Shown: piece by piece, positions 9,102 through 18,881 of the stretch
Layout of the letters: every line of letters starts with the position of its first letter
Numbering within the stretch: position 1 is the first letter of the stretch
NCBI RefSeq assembly: GCF_010725485.1
Contig: NZ_AP022598.1
Span: 5,518,001 to 5,582,000 of the forward strand
Direction of reading: 5' to 3'
DNA length: 64,000 nt
Origin: Mycolicibacterium parafortuitum
GTDB taxonomy: Bacteria; Actinomycetota; Actinomycetes; Mycobacteriales; Mycobacteriaceae
The notes under the pieces: generated by a model
The model's input: the letters and a program-made list of their open reading frames with translations, nothing else
The model's database searches: none
Told to the model about the DNA's origin: nothing
Made by a program: the position numbers and the translations under genes

Positions 9102-9102
9102 C

Positions 9103-10545
9103 ATGAGGCTGACCAGAGGGATCAAGATCCAGTTGTCCATCTTCGCGACGGTGGCGGTGGTGGCGGGCTTCGTGATGTTGTTCGGCTACATCAAGGTCCC
9201 CGCGATGCTCGGTATCGGGCACTACACCGTGACGATGCAGCTGCCCCGGGCAGGCGGACTGTACGACACCGCGAACGTCACCTACCGCGGTACGGAGGTC
9301 GGCAGGGTCACCGCCGTGCGGCTCACCCCGAACGGGGTCGAGGCGCAGCTGACGTTGCGCTCCGGTGTCACGATCCCGTCGGACCTTGAGGCGCAAGTGC
9401 ACTCCACATCGGCGATCGGCGAACAGTACGTCGCGCTGATCCCGCGCAGCGCCGACGCCCCGCCGCTGCGCGACGGCGATGTCATCGCCTCAGCGGACAC
9501 CTCGGTTCCGCCGGACATCGGCGAACTGCTCGACGCGACGGACCGCGGCCTGCAGGCGATCCCGCGCGAGAGTCTCAAAACGGTGATCGACGAAAGCTAC
9601 ACGGCCGTCGGGGGTCTGGGCCCCGAACTGTCCCGGCTGGTGGACGGCTCCACCGAACTCGCGATCGACGCGGGCGCGAACATCGGCCCGATCATCGATC
9701 TGATCGAGAAGTCCGGCCCCCTGATGGACTCCCAAGGCGACACCGCCGCCGACATCCAGTCGTGGGCGGCCGACGTCGCCGACCTGACCCGTCAGGTGAG
9801 GGACAACGACAGCGCGGTCGCAGGCATCCTGCGCGACGGTCCGCGGGCCGCCGACGAGGCCAGGCAGCTCATCGACCTGGTGCGGCCCACGCTGCCCGTC
9901 CTGATGTCCAACCTTGCGGGCATCGGTCACCTGGCGCTCACCTACCACCCCGGCATCGAACAGCTTCTGGTGCTGATCCCGATGGGTGTGCAGGTGATGG
10001 CCGGTGGCACGGTGGCCAACCGGGACAGCAAGCACCCCGGTCTGGTGCTGTCGTTCAACCTGAACCTGAACCTGCCTCCGCCGTGCACCACCGGTTACCT
10101 TCCCGCACAGCAACAACGCATCCCGTCGATGGTGGACTCCCCCGATCGGCCGGTCGACGATCTGTACTGCCGCATCCCCCAGGACTCGTGGATGGCCGTG
10201 CGCGGCGCCCGAAACCTGCCCTGCATGATGAAGCCGGGAAAGCGCGCGCCCACCGCCAAGATGTGCCGCAGCGACGACGAGTACGTCCCGCTCAACGACG
10301 GGTTCAACTGGAAAGGCGATCCGAACGCGACGCTGTCCGGCCAGGACGTGCCGCAGCGCCCGCCGGCAACCCCGGCGGCGGCACCCACGGATGCGGCACC
10401 CGCGGCGATCGGCACCGCGTTCTACGACCCCGCGACCGGCAAGTACCTCGCACCGGACGGGCAGGTCCACCAGCAGGCCGACCTCGCCACCACGGCCGGA
10501 GACAGATCGTGGCAGGGCATGCTGACCGCCCCCTACGGCCCGTGA
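9103..10545 (+). CDS. mceF: MceF, lipid-binding subunit of the Mce complex
   Basis: This is a 480-residue Mce-family protein. ATG 9103 directly follows mceE; earlier starts in the frame would overlap mceE. It has one N-terminal anchor (about residues 9-32), the MlaD domain (MQLPRAGGLYDTANVTYRGTEVG; STSAIGEQYVAL) and a helical body with a conserved Mce C-terminal region (PPPCTTGYLPAQQQ, then DDLYCRIPQDS). The final 75 residues are Pro/Ala-rich. It is the last of the six Mce subunits, and a gene for a secreted CAP protein follows 25 bp later in the same direction. Confidence 0.92.
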   Translation: MRLTRGIKIQLSIFATVAVVAGFVMLFGYIKVPAMLGIGHYTVTMQLPRAGGLYDTANVTYRGTEVGRVTAVRLTPNGVEAQLTLRSGVTIPSDLEAQVHSTSAIGEQYVALIPRSADAPPLRDGDVIASADTSVPPDIGELLDATDRGLQAIPRESLKTVIDESYTAVGGLGPELSRLVDGSTELAIDAGANIGPIIDLIEKSGPLMDSQGDTAADIQSWAADVADLTRQVRDNDSAVAGILRDGPRAADEARQLIDLVRPTLPVLMSNLAGIGHLALTYHPGIEQLLVLIPMGVQVMAGGTVANRDSKHPGLVLSFNLNLNLPPPCTTGYLPAQQQRIPSMVDSPDRPVDDLYCRIPQDSWMAVRGARNLPCMMKPGKRAPTAKMCRSDDEYVPLNDGFNWKGDPNATLSGQDVPQRPPATPAAAPTDAAPAAIGTAFYDPATGKYLAPDGQVHQQADLATTAGDRSWQGMLTAPYGP

Positions 10546-10570
10546 ACACGCGACAGGTGGTGAATACCCG

Positions 10571-11059
10571 ATGCCCCAACGGTTTTCCGTACTCACGGTA
10601 GGTACGGCGGTCACGCTGACGATACTGGCGGTCTCAGCGCCGGCCGCCGCCGACAACAAACGCCTCAACGACAGCGTGGTGACCAACGTCTACACACTGC
10701 AGCACCAGGCAGGCTGCACCAACGACGTCAAGAAGAACCCCCGGCTCCAACTCGCGGCCGAATGGCATGCCCGGGATGTCCTGGCCAACCGCAACCTGCA
10801 CGGCGACCTGGGCTCCGACGGATCCACCGCCCAGGACCGGGCCAGTGCCGCGGGCTATACCGGGGTCGTCGCACAGACCGTCGCGATCAACCCCGCGCTG
10901 GCCATCAACGGCCTGGAGATCCTGCGCCAGTGGTATTTCGACCCGGTCAGCTACGCCGTGATGGCCGACTGCGCCCACACCGAGATCGGGGTCTGGTCGG
11001 AGAACAGTCCGGACCGCAGCGTGGTGGTCGCGGTATACGGGCGCCCGACCCCGGCCTGA
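10571..11059 (+). CDS. Secreted CAP (SCP/PR-1-like) domain protein
   Basis: This 162-residue exported protein has a signal peptide at residues 1-27 (VGTAVTLTILAVSAPAAADN). The mature part resembles a compact CAP domain: an N-terminal helix with LNDSVVTNVYTLQHQAGC, an AAEWHARDVLANRNLHGDLGSDGST segment, and the CAHTEIGVW strand near the end. CAP proteins bind lipids or sterols in several systems. Placement 25 bp after mceF suggests an accessory role in substrate capture or presentation to the Mce complex; that is inference. The two cysteines (C48, C137) could pair. It is likely co-transcribed with the mce genes. Confidence 0.8.
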   Translation: MPQRFSVLTVGTAVTLTILAVSAPAAADNKRLNDSVVTNVYTLQHQAGCTNDVKKNPRLQLAAEWHARDVLANRNLHGDLGSDGSTAQDRASAAGYTGVVAQTVAINPALAINGLEILRQWYFDPVSYAVMADCAHTEIGVWSENSPDRSVVVAVYGRPTPA

Positions 11060-11079
11060 TCCAAGTAGGTCGGTCAGGC
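11054..11079. repeat. Inverted repeat spanning two convergent stop codons
   Basis: GCCTGA (11054-11059) and TCAGGC (11074-11079) form a 6-bp stem that includes the stop codons of the CAP-protein gene and the opposing tetR gene. There is no T run, so it would be at best a weak bidirectional terminator. It may also be chance, given that stop codons supply part of each arm. Confidence 0.3.
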
Positions 11080-11727
11080 AGAGGAGGTTTCGATCGCGGG
11101 CATCCCGCCGTCGCTGAGGATCACGCCGTAGAGGAAGTTCCGGATCCGCGCGGCGAACAGTTCCTTGACCGAGAACTCGTTCTGCTCCAGGGCCTCGGTC
11201 AGATAGGGATATTGGTCGGCGTCGACGGGCGGGAACAGCGCGTAGCGGCCACGCGGCCTGCGGGCGGCCTCGGCGAGCACCGCGCCTATGCACAGCGTCT
11301 CCATACCGTCGAGGATCTGCACGTGCAGATGCGTCGGCACCCCCGAATCGCGCAGGAAGCGGGCGGCGTCCTCGAAGCTGCCGACCAGCGTCTCCCTCGG
11401 CAGGTGCTCGATGAGCACTGTCGCGGCGTTGCGGTGCCGCAGCACCGACTGGCGGAAGTTCAGCGCCAGGCTGACGAAGTACTCGGGCCAGTCCGGTCCC
11501 GGGGTCCGCCGCGGCTTGATCACCGATTTGCCCGCGATGTGCCGGGCGATCGCCGTCATGATCTCGTTCTTGTCGGCGAAGTGGTGATACAGCGACGGAG
11601 CGCGCACTCCCATGTGCGCGGCCAGTTTCGGAAGGCTGAACGCGTTGATCCCTTCGGCGTCGATGATCTCGATCGACGCCTCGACAGCCGCGGTCTTGCT
11701 GATCAGCGGCTTCGACGGACGAGCCAT
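11074..11727 (-). CDS. TetR-family transcriptional regulator
   Basis: This 217-residue regulator has an N-terminal helix-turn-helix at about residues 10-55 (GINAFSLPKLAAHMGVRAPSLYHHFADKNEIM), a clear TetR_N domain. The remainder is a helical ligand-binding/dimer domain (LRHRNAATVLIEHLPRE). ATG 11727 is chosen because the domain begins at once after it; upstream in-frame sequence has no domain content. It lies between the mce operon (convergent) and the catabolic ALDH gene (same strand, upstream), so it is the obvious candidate regulator of this locus. The sequence in front of it (11784-11801) is a different palindrome from the five shared operators, so direct control of those sites is unproven. 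Confidence 0.9.
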   Translation of the reverse strand: MARPSKPLISKTAAVEASIEIIDAEGINAFSLPKLAAHMGVRAPSLYHHFADKNEIMTAIARHIAGKSVIKPRRTPGPDWPEYFVSLALNFRQSVLRHRNAATVLIEHLPRETLVGSFEDAARFLRDSGVPTHLHVQILDGMETLCIGAVLAEAARRPRGRYALFPPVDADQYPYLTEALEQNEFSVKELFAARIRNFLYGVILSDGGMPAIETSSA

Positions 11728-11783
11728 GTCAGAAAGCCCCCCGTCTGCCGACGCGGTTCCGGCCACAGCACATTCGGCCAGTA

Positions 11784-11801
11784 TAGGGTCGGCAAGCCCT
11801 A
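11784..11801. promoter_or_regulatory. Palindrome TAGGG-N8-CCCTA upstream of tetR
   Basis: The perfect arms TAGGG (11784-11788) and CCCTA (11797-11801) lie 57 bp upstream of the tetR start and within the 86-bp gap after the ALDH gene. The size and position suit an autoregulatory site for the TetR protein. The half-site differs from the five 17-bp operators nearby. Confidence 0.45.
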
Positions 11802-11813
11802 CCGGGGTGTACC

Positions 11814-13768
<1,955 letters not shown>

Positions 13769-13787
13769 TCCGCCGTTGACCTCTTAT

Positions 13788-13804
13788 ACCTATTGTCGTA
13801 AGGT
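13788..13804. promoter_or_regulatory. Shared operator, copy 4 (SDR-P450-Rieske operon)
   Basis: ACCTATTGTCGTAAGGT is the best-formed copy of RYCTWW-N5-NWAGRT (ACCT/AGGT outer halves). It starts 19 bp after the ferredoxin stop and 118 bp before the SDR start, so the SDR-P450-Rieske group has its own controlled promoter. Confidence 0.65.
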
Positions 13805-13905
13805 TTAGCGCCAGGGTGGCACGCGTCACACACACCGCCACGCCAACAGCCCGGGCACCGACGATCGGCCGCCCTGTACCTCGAACCATCCTTCAAAGGA
13901 GAAGC

Positions 13906-14772
13906 ATGAAGCTCAAGGACAAAGTCGCGTTGATCACCGGTGCCGGTTCCGGCCTGGGCCGCCACTGCTCGCAGCTGTTCTCCGCCGAAGGCGCCAAGGT
14001 CGCCATCGTCGACATCGACACCGACCGCGCCGAGCAGACCCTCAAGCTCGTGCAGGAACAGGGCGGGGAAGCCATCGCACTGACCGCCGATGTGGCGCAG
14101 CGCGATCAGATCACCGCCGCCGTCGATGCGACGGTCAAAGAGTTCGGCAAGCTCGACATCGCTTGGGCCAACGCGGGAATCGTCTCGCGCGGCGGCGTTC
14201 CGACGGTGGCGGGCGGTGAGTTCGTCGCGTTCGAGGATTTGACCGACGCCGACTGGCAGCACGTGCTGGGTGTCAACCTGTCCGGCGTCGTCTACACGGC
14301 GCAGGCCGCTGTCCCCCACCTCAAGGCCAACGGCGGCGGCACGATTCTGGCCACCTCGTCGGCGGCTTCCTTTGTGGCCTACCACAACATCGCGATGTAC
14401 TCGGCCACCAAGGCCGGCGTCAACGGCCTGGTCCGGGGCCTGAGCCTGGACCTGGGCCGCTTCGGCATCCGCGTCAACGCCATCGCCCCCACCCACGGCA
14501 TGTCCCCGAACTTCCTGATGCCGCCGGGCACCCCCGTCGTCGGACAGTCGTACGAAGAGGTGGCAGGCCCGTGGAACCCCACGGTGTCTCCCATTCCGCT
14601 GAAACTGCAGCGCCCGCCGTCTCTGTCGGACAACGCGAAGGTCGCCCTGTTCCTCGTCTCCGACGACTCGGCGTACATCTCCGGCGCCACGATCGGATCC
14701 GCCGACGGCGGCACCCTGGCGCGCGTCGGTATGTGGTTCGAAGAGGACCTCAATCCCGAAGCCGTCAACTGA
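13906..14772 (+). CDS. Short-chain dehydrogenase/reductase
   Basis: This is a 288-residue SDR. The cofactor loop TGAGSGLGRH is at about residues 12-21, the NAG motif is at about 88-90 (WANAGIV), and the catalytic Ser and Tyr-x3-Lys are visible (TSSAAS, then YSATKAG). ATG 13906 follows AAAGGAGAAGC, a good ribosome site. The enzyme is expected to oxidise an alcohol, for example one made by the P450 encoded next, to an aldehyde or ketone with NAD(P). It heads an operon of closely spaced plus-strand genes (19 bp to the P450). The conserved SDR part is complete; a substrate loop insertion (HGMSPNFLMPPGTP) follows. Confidence 0.9.
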   Translation: MKLKDKVALITGAGSGLGRHCSQLFSAEGAKVAIVDIDTDRAEQTLKLVQEQGGEAIALTADVAQRDQITAAVDATVKEFGKLDIAWANAGIVSRGGVPTVAGGEFVAFEDLTDADWQHVLGVNLSGVVYTAQAAVPHLKANGGGTILATSSAASFVAYHNIAMYSATKAGVNGLVRGLSLDLGRFGIRVNAIAPTHGMSPNFLMPPGTPVVGQSYEEVAGPWNPTVSPIPLKLQRPPSLSDNAKVALFLVSDDSAYISGATIGSADGGTLARVGMWFEEDLNPEAVN

Positions 14773-14791
14773 GGACCGCGAGGAGCACACC

Positions 14792-16039
14792 ATGCCCACC
14801 ATCGAACCGACCACCACTGGACCCGCACCCGCCGCGCTGACCGTCGACTTCGACGTCTACGACGAAGCGCTCGCCAGCCCCGTCGACGTCATGCCGGAAC
14901 GAGTCGCCGAACTGGCCGCCAAGGGCCCGATCGTCTATTCGACCGCTCACGGCGGGCACTGGATCGTCACCCACTACGACGAGATCCACCAGATCCTCAC
15001 CGACGCCGAGACGTTCTCCAGCTACCCGAACAACCTGGTGACACCCGCCGACTTCGGCCGCTTCATCCCGTTGGAACTGGATCCGCCGGAGCACACCGCC
15101 TACCGGCACGCGCTGCAGCCACTGTTCAGCCCGCAGCGGATGAAGAAGCTCGGCGACGACATCCGTGATCAGGTCAACGATCTCATCGACCAGTTCGCAT
15201 CGAAAGGCGAGGCCGAATTCATCTCGGCCTTCGCCCACGAGCTGCCGGCCCGCGTGTTCCTGTCACTGATGGACTGGCCGGTGGCCGACGCCCCGATGTT
15301 CACCGAGGCCACCGACGCGGTCCTGTTCGGAAAGCCCGGCGGCACCAAGGAAGAGTCCGACCAGGTGATGATGATGGCCGCGATGACGGTCGCGGGCTAC
15401 TTCAACAACGTCATCGCCGAGCGCCGCGCCAACCCCGGTGAGGACGCCACCTCCAAACTGATCAACACCGAGGTCGAATTCGACGACGGCAAGCGGCTGC
15501 TCAATGACGAAGAACTGTTCCGGATGTTCTTCCTGCTGTTGATGGGTGGTCTGCACACGGTGCAGGGTTCGCTGGCGTGGACCGTGTGGCACCTGTCGCG
15601 CAATCCCGACCAGCGCGCCGCGCTGATCGCCGACCCGACGCTGATCCCGAAGGCCGTCGAGGAGATCCTGCGCATCGAGGCCGCCGTGATTCCCGGCCGC
15701 CGCGCCACCCGCGACGTCGAGATCGGCGGCGTGCAGATCGCCAAGGACGACCAGTTGATCCTGATGCTGTGCGGCGCGAACCGGGATCTCACGCAGTTCG
15801 CCGATCCGCACACCCTGGACATCAACCGCCACCCGAACCGGCACCTGTCGTTCGGTGCGGGTGTTCATCGTTGTCTCGGTTCGCATCTCGGCCGGATCGA
15901 ACTGACGATCGCGCTCGAGGAATTGCACCGCCGCATCCCCGACTACCGCCTGGTCGAGGGCGATCCGCCGGTGTGGCACTCCACCCAGGTGCGCGGCTGC
16001 CATCGGATGCCCATCCAGTTCACCCCGGAAGGGAAGTGA
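14792..16039 (+). CDS. Cytochrome P450 monooxygenase
   Basis: This is a 415-residue soluble bacterial P450. The haem-thiolate loop FGAGVHRCLGSHLGR places the haem ligand at Cys361. The ExxR motif is EEILR at about 290-294. The I-helix oxygen-activation segment reads GGLHT at 252-256: the usual acidic residue before the Thr is replaced by His255, which is unusual. The enzyme probably hydroxylates a lipid-like substrate, fed electrons by the ferredoxin encoded at 13574. It is 19 bp after the SDR gene and four bases before the Rieske gene, in the operon with operator copy 4. The CYP family cannot be named from sequence alone. Confidence 0.95.
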   Translation: MPTIEPTTTGPAPAALTVDFDVYDEALASPVDVMPERVAELAAKGPIVYSTAHGGHWIVTHYDEIHQILTDAETFSSYPNNLVTPADFGRFIPLELDPPEHTAYRHALQPLFSPQRMKKLGDDIRDQVNDLIDQFASKGEAEFISAFAHELPARVFLSLMDWPVADAPMFTEATDAVLFGKPGGTKEESDQVMMMAAMTVAGYFNNVIAERRANPGEDATSKLINTEVEFDDGKRLLNDEELFRMFFLLLMGGLHTVQGSLAWTVWHLSRNPDQRAALIADPTLIPKAVEEILRIEAAVIPGRRATRDVEIGGVQIAKDDQLILMLCGANRDLTQFADPHTLDINRHPNRHLSFGAGVHRCLGSHLGRIELTIALEELHRRIPDYRLVEGDPPVWHSTQVRGCHRMPIQFTPEGK

Positions 16040-16043
16040 TGAC

Positions 16044-17225
16044 ATGACGACGTCGTTGCCGCGGCAGGACCGGATCCGCCGCGCCATCGAGTTGTTGCGC
16101 AACGACACCACCGACAGGTTCGACGAGGTCGTCGACTTCGAGGCGCGCGAGTTCACCGATCCGGTGCTCGCACAGCAGGAGCGCGACTTCATCTTCGGCC
16201 GGGTGCCGTCGATCATCGCGCACAGCAGCGAGATCGCCAAGCCGTACGACTTCATCACCGTCACGATGCCGCGCAACAACATCATCGCGGTGCGCCAGAA
16301 GGACGGCTCGGTCAAGACGTTCGTCAACCTGTGCCGGCATCGCGGCGCGCTGCTGGAGCCGCAGGAGAAGGGCCGGTGCCGGTTCTTCTCCTGCGCCTAC
16401 CACCGGTGGTCCTACGATCCCGACGGCAAGCTGCGAATGATCACGCGCGACAACACGTTCGGCGAGATCGACCGCGAGAAGTTCGGCCTCGTCGAGATTC
16501 CGTGCGAGGAGCGCCACGGCTTCATCTGGGTGGTGGACAACGCCGATGCCGAGATCGACGTCGCGTCGTGGCTCGGGCCCGAGATGGACGGGATCCTGGC
16601 CGGCTACCAGATCGACAAGCTGGTGTGCTTCCGGGCGGCGAGCTTCGAGGAACCCACCAACTGGAAGATCATGCAGGACGCGTTCCTGGACGGCTACCAC
16701 ATCCAGTACGCGCACCCGAACACCGCGGGCAAGGTGATCCACACCAACGTGATGGCGTTCGAGGACTTCGGCAGGCACTTCCGGTTCATCGCGCCGCGCA
16801 AGTCGATCGACCGCTGGCTTGAAGAGGATCCCGGTGACACCCCGCTGGATCCCTATGTCACCGAGACGCACTTCCTGCTGCCGAACAGCACGTTTCTGAG
16901 GCAGCCGGATCACTTCCAGCTGCTGACCTTCCGCCCGCATCCCACGAATCCGGAGCGATCGTTCATGGAGCAGCGCCTGATGGTGCCGCCGCTGGAGAAG
17001 TCCGTCATGACCGAGGAGCACTGGAACAAGCGCTGGGAGAAGAACTGGGAGATCCTGCTCGCGGTGCTGCACAACGAGGACTTCCCGCTGCTGCGCAACT
17101 CGCAGACAGGGATGGGCAGCGCCGACGCGGGCAAGATGCTGTTGGGCCGCAATGAAACCGGCAACCAGGTCTTCCGCCGCGAGACCAAGAAGCTGCTCGC
17201 CGAGGGGCGAGCGGCCGCGGAGTGA
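16044..17225 (+). CDS. Rieske non-haem iron oxygenase, alpha subunit
   Basis: This is a 393-residue aromatic-ring-hydroxylating-dioxygenase-type protein. The Rieske [2Fe-2S] ligands are visible as Cys97-x-His99 (NLCRHRGALL) and Cys117-x2-His120 (CAYHRWSYDPDG). The catalytic iron site follows in QDAFLDGYHIQYAH with the expected Asp and two His. No beta subunit and no reductase is adjacent, so it may be a homotrimer using external electron carriers, as in KshA-like or demethylase-type oxygenases. It could add oxygen to a ring or remove a methyl group from the imported compound. ATG 16044 lies four bases after the P450 stop. Confidence 0.93.
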   Translation: MTTSLPRQDRIRRAIELLRNDTTDRFDEVVDFEAREFTDPVLAQQERDFIFGRVPSIIAHSSEIAKPYDFITVTMPRNNIIAVRQKDGSVKTFVNLCRHRGALLEPQEKGRCRFFSCAYHRWSYDPDGKLRMITRDNTFGEIDREKFGLVEIPCEERHGFIWVVDNADAEIDVASWLGPEMDGILAGYQIDKLVCFRAASFEEPTNWKIMQDAFLDGYHIQYAHPNTAGKVIHTNVMAFEDFGRHFRFIAPRKSIDRWLEEDPGDTPLDPYVTETHFLLPNSTFLRQPDHFQLLTFRPHPTNPERSFMEQRLMVPPLEKSVMTEEHWNKRWEKNWEILLAVLHNEDFPLLRNSQTGMGSADAGKMLLGRNETGNQVFRRETKKLLAEGRAAAE

Positions 17226-17232
17226 CCGCGCG

Positions 17233-18126
17233 GTGATCAAGTACGAGTGGCGTACCGAGCTCGACCCGCAGGAGGCCGCCGAGCTGGCAGACATGCTGGC
17301 ACGCGCGGCGACCTACGACGCCGAACCCGAATACAGCACAATCGACTTCGACAACGTGCAGGCGGCACTGGACAGCCGTGACCGGCAGGTCAAGCACCTG
17401 CTGATCTGGATGTTGCCGTACGCCACCGCGATGGCCGCCCCCGACGAGCCCGAGCGGATCGCCGCGCTGCTGCGCCTGGAGATCGGCGAAGACGGTGCCG
17501 CGAAGGCACATCTGGTGGTGGATCCCCGCTTCCGTTCGATCGGCATCACCACCCTGTTCGTCGAACAGGTCGGACTGGACACCGGTGCCCCCGACGGGTG
17601 GCTGGGTACCGGCGCACGGAGCATCACGGCGTGGGCCCGGGGCAACCATCCCGCCACGGGACGGCTGAGCAACCGGTTCCTGATCCCGCGTACCCGGCGG
17701 ATCTGGAAACTGATCCGCGCATGCACGCCTCACCTCGTCGCGGGTTCGCCGGTCCTCGAGCCCGTCGACCCGGCGTCGGTGAACCATCTGGAGTGGACTC
17801 GTTCGCTGATCGCGACCGACGGGATCTACGCGCTCCGCCTCGGCGGGTGTGTCAGCGGACTGGTCGCACTGGACTTCGCTCCACGCACCTCGGAGGAATT
17901 CGGCGCATGCGCTACGGCCACCGAGCTGCTCAGCGCCCCCGGTGCAGATCCCGCGGACCTGCGCCGCCTGCTCGACGGCGCCGCCGCGATCGCTCATGAG
18001 CGCGGCCTGACCGGCCTGATCGTGCACGTCGACTCCGGTGACAGCCGGCTGGTCAACGCCTGCCGACTGGTCGGCTTCCAACATGACCGCACCGACGTGT
18101 GCTACCAGATAGGTGATCATTCATGA
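17233..18126 (+). CDS. GNAT-like acyltransferase domain protein
   Basis: This is a 297-residue protein starting at GTG 17233, seven bases after the Rieske stop; ATGs inside the Rieske frame are rejected. It seems to contain two GNAT-like halves, as in mycothiol synthase MshD: the first with AAKAHLVVDPRFRSIGITTLFVEQV, the second with AAAIAHERGLTGLIVHVDSGDSRLVNACRLVGF, which resembles the acetyl-CoA pocket and C-terminal GF/H region. The acyl-CoA loop (Q/RxxGxG/A) is not well conserved, so catalytic activity is uncertain. Its ATGA overlap with the next gene ties it to the catabolic operon. It could acylate a pathway intermediate or act as a binding protein; that is not decided by sequence. Confidence 0.65.
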   Translation: MIKYEWRTELDPQEAAELADMLARAATYDAEPEYSTIDFDNVQAALDSRDRQVKHLLIWMLPYATAMAAPDEPERIAALLRLEIGEDGAAKAHLVVDPRFRSIGITTLFVEQVGLDTGAPDGWLGTGARSITAWARGNHPATGRLSNRFLIPRTRRIWKLIRACTPHLVAGSPVLEPVDPASVNHLEWTRSLIATDGIYALRLGGCVSGLVALDFAPRTSEEFGACATATELLSAPGADPADLRRLLDGAAAIAHERGLTGLIVHVDSGDSRLVNACRLVGFQHDRTDVCYQIGDHS

Positions 18127-18881
18127 CGACAAGCACCGACACATCGGTGCCCTCAGATTTGGCCAGTGTCGTTGAGGCCCATGGCAAAGCGGTTGCCGCT
18201 GGGGATCATCCCGCGGTACTGGCCGACTTCTTACCCGACCGGGTGGGTCAGTTGATCGGCTCGGCCGATGTGCCCGCATCGCTGAAAAGCGCTGACGTGC
18301 AGTCGATCACCGACGTCGGAGACGGGTTCTTCGACGCGGTGATCCGCTACACCAAGCCCGACGACGAGTGGTTCGAGTTGCGCAGCCGGTGGATCCGCGA
18401 CGGCGAGGGCACGTGGCGCACGTTCAGCGTGCGCAACATCCCCGCCACTCCCCCGTGGATGGATCTCACCGGCCCGTCGCCGGACGGCCTGGACGCGCCG
18501 CACTGGGACGGGCTGCGCGACGGAAAGCTGCTGCTGCAGCGCTGTTCTTCCTGCCGCACCTGGGTGTGGTCGCCGCGGCCGATCTGCCCGATTTGCCACT
18601 GTTTCGAGATGAGCTGGGAGCCGGTCGATCCCGTCGGCACCGTGTACTCCTGGACACGCACGTGGCAGCCGTTCACCAAGGAAGCCACCGGGCACCTGCC
18701 CTACGTGGTCGTGCTGGTCGAACTGCCGGGAGCCGGCGGCCGACGGGTGCTGGGAGTGCTCGCCGACGCCGACGGCGTCACGCCGCGGATCGGGAGCAGC
18801 GTGTGTGGTGAGATCCAACAACCACCCGACGACGAGCATTGGCCACTGATGCGGTGGCATCTGGAAGGACAGGCGTCGTGA
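18123..18881 (+). CDS. NTF2/SnoaL-like domain fused to DUF35 zinc-ribbon/OB-fold
   Basis: The 252-residue product shows two parts. Residues 1 to about 110 look like a small NTF2/SnoaL-type alpha+beta domain (VEAHGKAVAAGDHPAVLADFLPD; FFDAVIRYTKPDDEWFELRSRWI). Residues about 120-252 form a DUF35 unit, with a zinc ribbon (QRCSSCRTWVW and ICPICHC, two Cys-x2-Cys pairs) and an OB-fold (VDPVGTVYSWTRTWQPF). DUF35 proteins partner thiolase-like Ltp proteins in side-chain retro-aldolases, as ChsH2-DUF35 does with Ltp2. The stop overlaps the Ltp start (GTGA), so a complex of the two is likely. The fused N-terminal domain is unusual and could be the hydratase-like partner. Confidence 0.8.
   Translation: MTTSTDTSVPSDLASVVEAHGKAVAAGDHPAVLADFLPDRVGQLIGSADVPASLKSADVQSITDVGDGFFDAVIRYTKPDDEWFELRSRWIRDGEGTWRTFSVRNIPATPPWMDLTGPSPDGLDAPHWDGLRDGKLLLQRCSSCRTWVWSPRPICPICHCFEMSWEPVDPVGTVYSWTRTWQPFTKEATGHLPYVVVLVELPGAGGRRVLGVLADADGVTPRIGSSVCGEIQQPPDDEHWPLMRWHLEGQAS

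Noticed and set aside
11784-11801. Sixth copy of the shared 17-bp operator in front of tetR
   Set aside because: The half-sites are TAGGG/CCCTA with an eight-base spacer and do not fit RYCTWW-N5-NWAGRT.
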